Positions 55,697-64,000 of a DNA stretch of 64,000 bases are shown piece after piece. A program made the position numbers and the translations under genes. The stretch comes from Wurfbainia villosa. Taxonomy: Eukaryota > Streptophyta > Magnoliopsida > Zingiberales > Zingiberaceae. Below the pieces are notes generated by a model. The model saw only the letters and a list, made by a program, of their open reading frames with translations, searched no databases and was not told the DNA's origin. Position 1 is the first letter of the stretch; every line of letters starts with the position of its first letter. Where the stretch lies: contig CM045988.1 of NCBI GenBank assembly GCA_025175895.1, positions 10,693,647 through 10,757,646 of the forward strand. Reading direction: 5' to 3'.

Positions 55697-56686
55697 ATCA
55701 TTTAAGTCTAGGGAGAGACTCAAATTTTGATATGCTCTTCTACTATTGTTTGTTTTTCTTTGACATCTAGGTTTAGTGTTAGATTAGTTACATTTATTTG
55801 TTCATGTATATAATGTTTAAATTCCTTTCAACACTTAGCTTTTGGTCACTTTAAGCGGGCTCAGTGACATTTTCAAAAAATGTCACAATCTATTTCCATG
55901 CCATAGATAGCTTAACTTTATTTATCTTGTTGTATTTTATTTTTGGGTGCTTTGATGGATGTTCTAGAATTTCACTTGTAAGTTTTTATTTTCACCTACA
56001 CTAAATGAATATTTTGAAAGGGAGAATCTAGTTTATACATAGTTATGATTGATCCCAATAGTCTAGTACTTTGGGATCCATAGGTGACTTTAGATTTAGC
56101 ATTTTAGTTACTGGAGATGCTCATATTGTTTAAACTCATTCTGAAAAATCAAAATCCCTATGAGCATGAGAGTAACAAAAGTTCATTGAAAAGAAAAAAA
56201 AAGAGAGAGAGAAAAGAAAAGAGAGAGAGAGAAAATAGAAAAAAATTGTGAGGTTAAAAAAAAGAGAGAAAAAAATATTATTTTTGAGGGATAGAAAACA
56301 GTTATCGTGGGTGGAAATGGTTTGGTGCCCCTTTGAGACCGAGTTAGGTTACTAGGGAAACACCTACCAATTTCTCGCAATACCGAGCACGCCTTTGAGA
56401 CTTTATGCTAATTCTAGGGAACGACCCTCGCTTAGGGAAGGTAAGTGCCTACAACTTGGAGACCTTAGGAAAGCTATAGGATGATGACTTGACTCACCAT
56501 GGAATGAGTATCCCCTGGGAAATTTTTTCAGCATGTGCACGAAAAGCTAACCTAGTGAATCTTTAGAACATATCTATTTGCTTTGATTGAAAATACCACT
56601 TGATAATTTTAGTTGGAATGCTAAGTATGGAACAATACTTTTAAATTTCATGGCATTGAGATTTTCTTGAGGATGAGCAAAGATCT
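55697..56686 (+). other. 3' non-coding region of Athila-type element B
   Basis: No domain. Contains an AG-rich microsatellite-like stretch (56188-56275) and ends in GAGGATGAGCAAAGATCTAAG, the sequence that precedes the PPT in Athila-type elements. Confidence 0.55.
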
Positions 56687-56700
56687 AAGTCTGGGAAAAT
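56687..56700 (+). other. Polypurine tract of Athila-type element B
   Basis: AAGTCTGGGAAAAT immediately before TGATATAAGC, a decayed form of the usual AAGTGTGGGGGAATT. Confidence 0.65.
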
Positions 56701-57820
56701 TGATATAAGCAAATTCTATAGGGTTTTTGGAGTAGTTTTTGCACACATCTCATTGCATTTCTTACTAGATTCATGCATATTCTCTCTTGTTTTGCATTCA
56801 TTTACTATTTTCTAGTTCGGAGTTCTGATTTTGTTATTTTTATGTGTAGGACATCATTTTTGGAGCAAAATGGAGCATTTATTGGGGCACAGACTTTAGG
56901 GAACACACTCTAGCCATGTCCCAAGACACGGGCATGTTTTCGAAGCGAAACAGATCAAAACGAAGGCTCCAGAGTGATACACGGTCGGTCATGTGATATC
57001 CACATGACCGTGTTAAAATTCCAGTTCAATTTTTGGCCTAGAATTCAGCAGTTTCCATCCTTGCACAGGGCGGGCCAGGTGAAATTCTCACGGTCATGTG
57101 GTGCCGCTGCAAATTCGAGGAAATAAAATTTTTTCAAGAACTTATGGAAAGTCATAGCTGCCTCTATATATAAGAAACTCATCTAAGATGGTGGGGATCA
57201 TGAGGGGAGCTGCCCTAGGACTCTCAAACCTCGGGAGGAGGCCCGACGGCTAGTATGGCAAGAAGGTGCCCTAAGAAGCACCGGAGGCTCGCAACGGGGA
57301 GAAAGGAAGAGGCTCAAGGATCGAAATCTGCGCTCCATTGTCTAAGGAGAACAACCATGAGTACTGCATTTATTCTTGAACATCTTTACATTGTAATGAT
57401 TCTCTTTATGATGTCTTGTGTTTGTTCTCCTCTATTCATGGAGTAGATATTTTGATTCTAGGATTAGAGAGTTGCCTATCTTGATTTGCAAATAGTATAT
57501 TGCAATGAATCCATGTTTGTTTGAATTGTTTTCGATTGCTATATATTTATGCTTTATTTTTATTCTATGATATGAGTATTCATGTTTCGGCTTTATTGTG
57601 TTAATCCGATTTAGATACCAAAAGAACTAGGTCATATTTTAGAGGTATGGGGAAGCACCGAAAGCAGAACCTAATCCTCCGAACCATAGCTAATCGAGAC
57701 GTGGGGGAATCGACTATGAGTGAGGAGTTAATCCGCTGGGGTTCTTTTGACAAGTTCTCTATGCAACTAAGGTTACCCCACAAGTAGATTGATTCACCGT
57801 GAGGACACATAGGTATCATA
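56701..57820 (+). repeat. 3' LTR of Athila-type element B, truncated
   Basis: Matches 19680 to about 20800 closely, then stops at TATCATA where a Sirevirus LTR begins at 57821. The remaining 0.5 kb of the LTR is not found downstream. Confidence 0.78.
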
Positions 57821-58940
57821 TGTTGGATCGAGCGGATCACTAGAGGGGGGGGGGGGGTGAATAGCGATAGAAAACTTTTTCATTCGAATTCGTTTCAAGA
57901 CACAAGTAAACGCAGTGGAAGATAAATGTAAAATAAATGAGACAATAGAATTTTTACTTGGTTCATAGCCTTCAGCTACTACTCCAAGGCCCTAGTGGTC
58001 CTTGACCACGCATGGAGAGCAAAGCACTAATGAACTCCTCCTCGTTGGAGGTAGGAGTTAATCGAATACAAGAAACCACAAAAGCTTGAGGTAGAGGGAC
58101 ACTCCTTCTCTCCTCGTTACGATAAAAAGCTTCGAGACAATAATATGAAAAGAGATAAACTAAATTAAACTTATATCGATGAATAAGAAATGAAAACTCA
58201 AGCTTAGATCATCGGAGAAGTAGCATTTTGTTGTCGGAGAGTCAGAGTGTTGTGGAGGCTTTTGAGAACTTAGAATTAATGAGAAAACCCTAGGAGAGGC
58301 CCTCCTTTTATAGCCTTTGTGTCCCTTCTTGAGAGGATCTTCAACCAATCAGATTTGAGCACCAATCCCTTTGAAATGAGGTGATAAGGCTTGACTCCTC
58401 GAAGCTGATCCTTGACCATCAGTCGACTGATGGACATCATCAGTCCACTGATGGCAGCATTAGTCGAGTGCTGACCATGGATAGTTGACTGATGGATGGA
58501 AGTCGAGTGCTCCAAGATGGCAGTCGACTGATGCTAGCTGAAATCAAAAGTTAGCTTAACAAAAACATTATTTCGATGGTCGCCGACCGTCCGATCTCGA
58601 CCTAGACCATCCATGGGATGTCTTTGGTTGGATCTACGCTTAAGACCATCCCCGTAAAGAGGATATGACCTCACTTATGCTCACACACACGAGCTTACCT
58701 CGATACTTACTTTGTATCTCTTGCTTTCATCCTTCCACTCGATTCCTTCAGCTCCCTCCGAAGTTACTCGAGTGTCGCCGGACCACCGCGACTTCCTCCG
58801 GGTGTCGCTAGCCTTCAGCTCCAACTTTAGCACTTTTCTGTACACTCGATTTAGCTCGTGAGATAACAATATGAGCTTAACTTTGTATTGTTTGCTATAA
58901 TCAAAACTCAGGTTCGACTTAGGTGCCTACTAAACCAACA
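57821..58940 (-). repeat. Third Sirevirus-type LTR (3' LTR, minus strand)
   Basis: 1,120 bp. Minus strand TGTTGGTTTAGTAGG to GATCCAACA, inserted in the Athila LTR. A run of 14 G on the + strand at 57847. TATAAAAGG at 58304-58312. Its region 58418-58530 keeps CAGTCGACTG at 58419 and 58521 and shows what the scrambled part of the other two LTRs should look like. Confidence 0.82.
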
Positions 58941-59163
58941 ATCTCTCCCTTTTTGATCTATGGAAAACCCACATACAAAGTTAAAGAAATAATATGCATG
59001 AAGAATAATAATATGCATGAGAATAAAGAATAATAAAGATTAAGTAGGAGTAGTAGTGATTTTCTTCCAAGTCTCTCCCTTGAGGAAACCTCCCCATTGA
59101 AGGGTTTTGTTTATCGAGTCTGTGAGGGAAAACTTCGCTTCCCACTTCACCTCGGTTGCTTAA
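58941..59163 (-). mobile_element. Sirevirus 3' interior remnant
   Basis: PPT (minus strand AAAAAGGGAGAGAT, slightly decayed) next to the LTR, then AT-rich sequence matching 44225-44345 with GGGAG-type tracts. Homology fades near 59105 and the element is cut. Confidence 0.65.
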
Positions 59164-59490
59164 TCATGGTGATCCCTTCGATGTCCCCGGATTAAAAAAT
59201 TTAATCCTAGATAAAATGAATTGCCAAAACAACCAAGTCATCGTCGTGTTATTCGTTTAGAGAGGTCACTTGAACAAACTCATTGTTCAAGCGACCATCC
59301 TCTATTCTACGAGTAGCAGCGGAATAGACGATGTACGGATCGCCGGTTTTTGTATTTATAATTGGGATCCAAGTATTATTTAGCCACAAAACAGAATTAT
59401 ATCATGCTCATAATTGAAAACAAATACAAACATGTATTTCAAATCATTTTCTCATATATGCTCGATTTGTATTTCTAGGTTAATCGCGTG
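59164..59490 (-). mobile_element. Inverted fragment of a copia D-family LTR
   Basis: CCCCGGATTAAAA…TTAATCC, TTGTTCAAGCGACC and GATCGCCGGTTTTTGT follow the order of the inverted LTR at 34655-34860, with moderate divergence. It ends just before the ATG of a + strand copia gag. Boundaries are approximate. Confidence 0.6.
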
Positions 59491-60045
59491 ATGATGACGT
59501 CTTTGAATTTGTGATCTATTTTGCATTCAAATAAATTGACTGGATCGAACTTCTTGGACTGGCTTAGAAACCTGAGAATTGTTCTTAAGGCAGAAAAGCT
59601 TGCATATATCCTCGAAGAGCCTCTTCCCACCAGTTCTAAAGATGATGCAACTCTGGACCAATTGTTGGCCTATCAAAAACATGTGAATGATTCTGAACTA
59701 GCGAGTTGCATCATGCTAGCGGCGATAGTACCTGAGCTTCAAAAGCAACATGAGCATATGGATGTTAATACCATAATCTTTCATCTTCATGAGCTATTTG
59801 AAGAGCAAGTTAGAACCGAAAGGTTCGAAGTCTCCAAGCTCCTCTTCACCTCTAATATACAAGAAGGTTCATCTGTGGTGCAATTTGTGTTAAAGATGAA
59901 TGGGTACATCGATCGACTAGTGACACTCGGGTTTGTGATGGATCATGAATTATGTATTGACTTAATTCTACATTGTTTGCCAAAAAGTTACTCACAGTTT
60001 GTGATGAACTATCAGATGAACAAACTTGAAACCACCATTCCTTAG
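59491..60045 (+). pseudogene. gag: gag amino part, copia E
   Basis: ATG at 59491 with a TGA after seven codons. The same frame then continues LHSNKLTGSNFLDWLRNLRIVLKAEKLAYILEEPLP, the typical start of a copia Gag (UBN2-type domain). It runs through HELFEEQVRTERFEVSKLLF and LGFVMDHELCIDLILHCLPKSYSQF to a TAG at 60045. No recognisable 5' LTR of its own precedes it. Confidence 0.85.
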
Positions 60046-60054
60046 CTCCTTAAC

Positions 60055-60746
60055 ATGTTGAAGACTGTGGAGCCTTCTGTGAAGCATGAGGAGAAGACAG
60101 CATTGTTAGTTGATTCCTCGAAGAAAGGTTCTAAGAGGAAGTCAAAGGAACAACAGAAGGGGAAGAAGAAGAAAAAGGCTAAGAAGATGAAACCAGGTCA
60201 AAAGGGCACTTGCCATCAATGTGGCAAAAACGGACATTGGCGAAGAAACTACAAGATTTATCTTGAGTCCGTGAAGAAGAATAAGACATCTGATGCCCCA
60301 TCTTCTTCAAATATCTTCGTTATTGATTGTCATTCTATTTCCTTAGATACTTGGATATTGGATACTGGATGTGGTTCACATATATGTAATAACATACATG
60401 GGCTAAGGAATAGAAGAAGACTTGTCAAGGGAGAATCAAATTTGCAAGTTGGCAATGGAGCAAAGGTTGTTGCGGTCGCCATCGAAACATATTTTTGAAA
60501 CTCCCTACGGGACTTGTCTTAGAACTAGAAAATTGCTATTATGCTCCTTCATTAATAAAGAACATTGTTTCTATTTCCTGCTTAAATAGAAATGGATATC
60601 ATTTGACTTTGAGTAACAATTGTTGTTACATAACTTTTAATGTCGTCCTTTATGCGACTAGAAATTTATGTAATGGTTGGGCGTATCCAGTGATATTTTC
60701 AATATCAAAGCAAGCAACAAGCATACTCGGAAAGATAATCAATTAG
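60055..60746 (+). pseudogene. pol: gag carboxy part and protease, copia E
   Basis: Same frame as the preceding fragment. A Lys-rich stretch leads to a zinc knuckle at 60212-60255 (CHQCGKNGHWRRNY, last Cys replaced by Tyr), then the retropepsin box WILDTGCGSHIC at 60351 with intact DTG. A frameshift near 60495 leads to LENCYYAPSLIKNIVSISCL, the conserved protease end. Confidence 0.85.
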
Positions 60747-61557
60747 ACTCCTATATGTGGCATTGTCCTCTTGGCCATGTAAGCAAGAAATGCATGTCCG
60801 AATTACACCGATGTGGAATTCTAGAATCGTTTGAATATGATTCATTCGATACATGTGAATCATGCTCAAAAGGAAAGATGACTAAGTTACCTTTTACTTG
60901 AAAAGGTGAACTGGTGGGAGAGTTGCTTTGTCTAATACATACTTATGTATATGGACCTATGCCAACTCAAGCTCTAGGAGGCTATAGTTACTTCATTACC
61001 TTCACTCATGATCACTCACGGTTTGGGTATGTGTTCTTCATGAAACACAAGTCTAAAGCCTTTGAAAAGTTTAAAGAATTCATAAATGAAGTAGAGAAAC
61101 AATTTGACAAGAATATTAAAATACTTCGATCGGATCGAGGTGGTGAATACTTGAGTCAAGACTTTCTAGATTATCTAAGGGAAAATAGTATATTGTCTCA
61201 ATGGACTCCACCATATACACCGCAGTTGAATGGTGTATCTGAGAGACGAAATCAAACCTTGTTGGACATGGTTTGGTTGATGATAAATCATGTGAATCTT
61301 CCCAAGTCCTTTTCAGGCTATGCACTTCAGACAACTATTTACTTGCTAAACAGAGTTCTGACCAAGGTAGTCTCAACTACTCCATATTAGATATAGAATA
61401 GTAAGAAATCTCATTTATCTTACTTAAAGATATGGGGTTGTCCTGCCTATGTGAAGCGGACTTTATCAGATAAACTGGATACTAAGTCTGATAAATATCT
61501 ATTTATTGGATACCCTAAGGAAACAAAGGGTTACCAATTCTATCATCCTGTGTAACA
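60747..61557 (+). pseudogene. pol: Integrase, copia E
   Basis: MWHCPLGHVSKKCMSELH and CESCSKGKMTKLPF form the zinc-binding part. After a stop at 60899-60901 comes ITFTHDHSRFGYVF (first Asp), LRSDRGGEYLS (second Asp) and PYTPQLNGVSERRNQTLLD (Glu). A stop at 61388 and another at 61555 flank the carboxy end GCPAYVKRTLSDKLDTKSDKYLFIGYPKETKGYQFYHP. The triad is complete although the frame is not. Confidence 0.85.
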
Positions 61558-61561
61558 AAAG

Positions 61562-62040
61562 GTGTTTGTTTCAAGACATGCTGTGTTTCTAGAGAAAGAG
61601 TTTCTCTTGCATGAAAATAGTGGGAGCGTCGTTGAACTTGAGAAGGTTCAAGAGACTCCAGTAGACATTGAGGAGATACCTGGTCAAGAATCTCAACTGG
61701 TAACTCATAGTGATGAGCCATCGGCTGAACCTATTGTGACACCACATCTTCGTAGATCTGGCAGAACATGCAATATTCCCGAGAGATATGGATTTCTCAT
61801 AAATAAATCGAATGACATGTTACTTATTGACGATGAGGAGCCTACCAGTTATGAAGATGTTCTAAAAAGTTCAGAAAAAGACAAATGGCTTGATGCCATG
61901 AAGTCGAAAATGGATTCCATGTATGAAATTCAAGTTTGGAACTTGGTGGACCCACCTAAAGGCATAAAGCCTATAGGGTGTAAGTTGGTTTTCAAGAAGA
62001 AAACTGACATAGATGGTAATGTGATTACCTATAGGGCTAG
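61562..62040 (+). pseudogene. pol: RT amino part, copia E, cut by TR-GAG-4
   Basis: Acidic linker, then RRSGRTCNIPERYGF, SEKDKWLDAMKSKMDSM and VWNLVDPPKGIKPIGCKLVFKKK. The frame is cut within the conserved K-x-R-x-V-A-K-G region at 62040, where a minus-strand LTR starts. RT catalytic motifs would lie beyond the right edge, if present. Confidence 0.82.
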
Positions 62041-63506
62041 TGTAGGGGATCGTTGGAATGCTAGAGGGGGGTGAATAGCATCGAGCTAGTGTGTGATGGA
62101 ATTCAATTGCGTTCGTCTACAAATTTTATTAGCGCAGCAGAAATAGAAATAATAACAATAACGAAACAAGAAAAACATAATTACATAAGTATTTAACGTG
62201 GTTCGGAACCGAACGGTTCCTACTCCACGGATCGAGCTCTAAAGAGGTCTAGTGATGCACATGCACTCACTAATCACAAATAACTCCTTCTTGACACAAG
62301 TCGGAGGTGGAGAAACCCCTTACAATTGATTACAACAATAATCTAAATGTGACAAGAAAATACAACATGAAATACAAAAGACAAGTAAAGAAAACTTTAC
62401 AACACTTTGCTTTTGAATGCTTGCTTGCTAGGTTGATTGAGTAGCACTTGGAGACCCTGAATTGCAACAACAATTCGCCCCAAAACACCTCAAAGAACCT
62501 TTTCTTTTTCCTCCTTCACGAGCTCCATTTAAAGCTTCAACCTATGATGGAAAATGTCGATCAGTCGACTGTGTGGGACCATCAGTCGACTGATGTCACT
62601 GTTGTCATGAGATAACGACTAGATCCATGCTAGAAAAATCCAACGGATCCATCATCAGTCGACTGATCAAGCCATCACTCGACTGCTGACAGCAGTAGTC
62701 GAGTGAGACTCCATTATGTTCTCCAAAACTCGAGCATTAGTCGACTGATCACAAGATAAGTTGACTGCTCAACTAATCAGTCGACTGCCCTACTCTGGCA
62801 GTCGACTGCTAGGCCAATTCACACGGTTAAACCCTAGTTGACTCATGCCAGTCGACTGCTATATGACACCAGTCGACTGGCACACCTCAAACATGAGGTT
62901 TTAACCTCAATCATGAGGTTTAACCCAAGTATGGTGCCCCCATACTTGCTAGACCACCCTTAGCCTAGACCTAAGCCTTCTAGCCACCTCCATTAGTTTC
63001 ACGCCTCTCAGATCCCTCCAAGTCATTCATGACTTGTTCATCCATCGCGCTAGCCTTCCGGTGCTTTAATCGGCTATGTCATACTAACGGTGTCTACATC
63101 GCTAAGGCACATTGGACTTACACCGCCAAGACTCGGCTTGGACTTTACGCCGTCAACCATTGGAATTATGTTGCCAAGACTCCCGCTTGGATTTTATGCC
63201 GCCAATATCAATCCCCTTGAACTTTCTCAAATGCCAAGACTCAAGCTTGGACTTTCCCTTGCCAACCCATGTTGGACTTTCCATTGCCAAGACTCAAGCT
63301 TGGACTTTTCCTAGGCAATCCATGTTGGACTTTCCATTGCCAAGACCTATGCTTGGACTTTCCCAAATGCCAAGGCTCAAGCTTGGACTTTTCAAAATGC
63401 CAAGTGTCCCACTTGGACTTTCCATGCCAAGTACCCAAGACTTAGACTTTCCCATGATAATCACATTGTCATATGTTTTTGTCGACCTGGGCCGATTGCA
63501 CTAACA
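62041..63506 (-). repeat. 3' LTR of TR-GAG-4
   Basis: 1,466 bp. Minus strand TGTTAGTGCAATCGG to CCCCTACA. Holds seven or more CAGTCGACTG palindromes (62560-62880) and a GTCCAAG/CTTGGC array (63105-63455). The palindromes are almost all intact, unlike in TR-GAG-2's 3' LTR. Confidence 0.85.
63105..63455 (-). repeat. GTCCAAG hairpin minisatellite of TR-GAG-4
   Basis: About 13 monomers in inverted orientation, read on the + strand as GCCAAGACTCAAGCTTGGACTTTCC-type units. Confidence 0.85.
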
Positions 63507-64000
63507 ATCTCCCCCTTTTTGATGTTTGACAAAAACCAAACAAACCATTGAGTTATAACACCTAACTCAACACTCCTTACCAATTATCCTAAATTGGTAA
63601 TCCCAAACATTCCCCAAACATTCTCCCCCTTTTTGACTAACATCAAAAAGGTCTTCTCCAAGGAGGTCAATGTCTCATGTCCCAATGAGATCTTACAATC
63701 TCCCCCTTGGTCCAAAAATACCTAGGATGCCTACCATCTTCCTAGTGATAAATCCCATTTCACTCAAAAGAGGCAATCCTATACACTCTCCCAATTTCCA
63801 AATTGGGTATCTCAAAATCCCTTTTTCTCCTCCCCATGAGGAAAATTACAATCCATCATCCCATGATGGATACCTCCCCCTAAAGGCTTGCTCCCCCTTG
63901 ACCATTGCACTAACAATGTCCTTGGGAAGTCCCTAAGCCAATAGGAACTCTAAACCATCAAAAATATGGTTCAAAGTTCAAGCATGAACTCTCCACACCT
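63507..64000 (-). other. Conserved multi-PPT module of TR-GAG-4
   Basis: Minus strand AAAAAGGGGGAGAT at 63507-63520 is the PPT. Four more GGGGGAG tracts follow within 400 bp (near 63628, 63703, 63876, 63890). The sequence between them closely follows TR-GAG-3 52790-53271. No frame stays open across the relatives. Confidence 0.7.

Larger units (their letters stand above)
62041..64000 (-). mobile_element. TR-GAG-4: 3' end of a gag-only element, inverted
   Basis: LTR 62041-63506 on the minus strand, PPT 63507-63520, then the conserved 3' non-coding module up to the window edge. The left target copy should be GCTAG (62036-62040); the other lies outside the window. Its gag, if any, is beyond 64000, so the class is inferred from the LTR and module. 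Confidence 0.8.

Noticed and set aside
56183..56380. A 65-codon Phe/Leu/Ser-rich minus-strand frame resembling a membrane peptide
   Set aside because: It is the complement of an AG-rich simple repeat in the 3' region of an Athila-type element.

Overview
This window is an almost pure retrotransposon graveyard from a flowering-plant nuclear genome. Every recognisable protein fragment is a plant Ty1/copia or Ty3/gypsy Gag or Pol domain, and I found no host gene, tRNA, rRNA or CRISPR. The number of nested LTR elements suggests a large, heterochromatic, methylated genome. A monocot is my guess, but nothing here fixes the species.

Layout, left to right. (1) 1-16276: the 3' part of a Ty3 Tat/Athila-type element on the + strand. 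Its internal region is split by a gag-only element (TR-GAG-1, 494-8585, TSD GGTAC/GGTAT), and its 3' LTR (9120-16276) is split by a second one (TR-GAG-2, 9380-14870, TSD TCAAC). A minus-strand solo LTR (6001-7402, TSD AAGGG) sits inside the 3' LTR of TR-GAG-1. (2) 16277-19679: minus-strand pol of a Tat-lineage Ty3 element with both RT-linked and archaeal-type RNase H. (3) 19680 onward: Athila-type element B, whose 5' LTR (19680-21345) pairs with a 3' LTR at 56701-57820. Nested in between are a solo LTR with a higher-order minisatellite (21673-23453, TSD GCTTT), Athila-type element C (24496-29155) carrying a solo LTR (27080-28760), a Tork/Ivana-like copia (29156-34617), an inverted LTR of the same family (34618-36720), a head-to-tail duplicated Sirevirus-type copia on the minus strand (36728-51658), the 3' half of a third gag-only element (51659-54798), and a 639-bp TRIM (55053-55691). 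(4) 57821-64000: a Sirevirus LTR inside the Athila LTR, an inverted Tork-like LTR fragment, a decayed copia (59491-62040), and a fourth gag-only element entering from the right (62041-64000, minus).

How the parts fit. The gag-only elements have no Pol. They carry the same initiator-Met tRNA primer site, the same polypurine tract next to the 3' LTR, the same run of extra purine tracts, a related LTR end and a related Gag carboxy-terminal motif as the Sirevirus-type copia. The simplest reading is a helper-dependent set: gag-only TR-GAG elements moved by Sirevirus reverse transcriptase and integrase. Their LTRs are unusual: arrays of about 27-bp hairpin-forming monomers, clusters of the palindrome CAGTCGACTG, and patches where that palindrome is replaced by GATCG-type sequence.

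Limits. Boundaries come from reading terminal TG/CA, TSDs, PBS and PPT by eye. Lineage names (Sirevirus, Tork/Ivana, Tat, Athila) are judgements from protein motifs, not from searches. Many indels between recent copies may be assembly or base-calling errors rather than biology.
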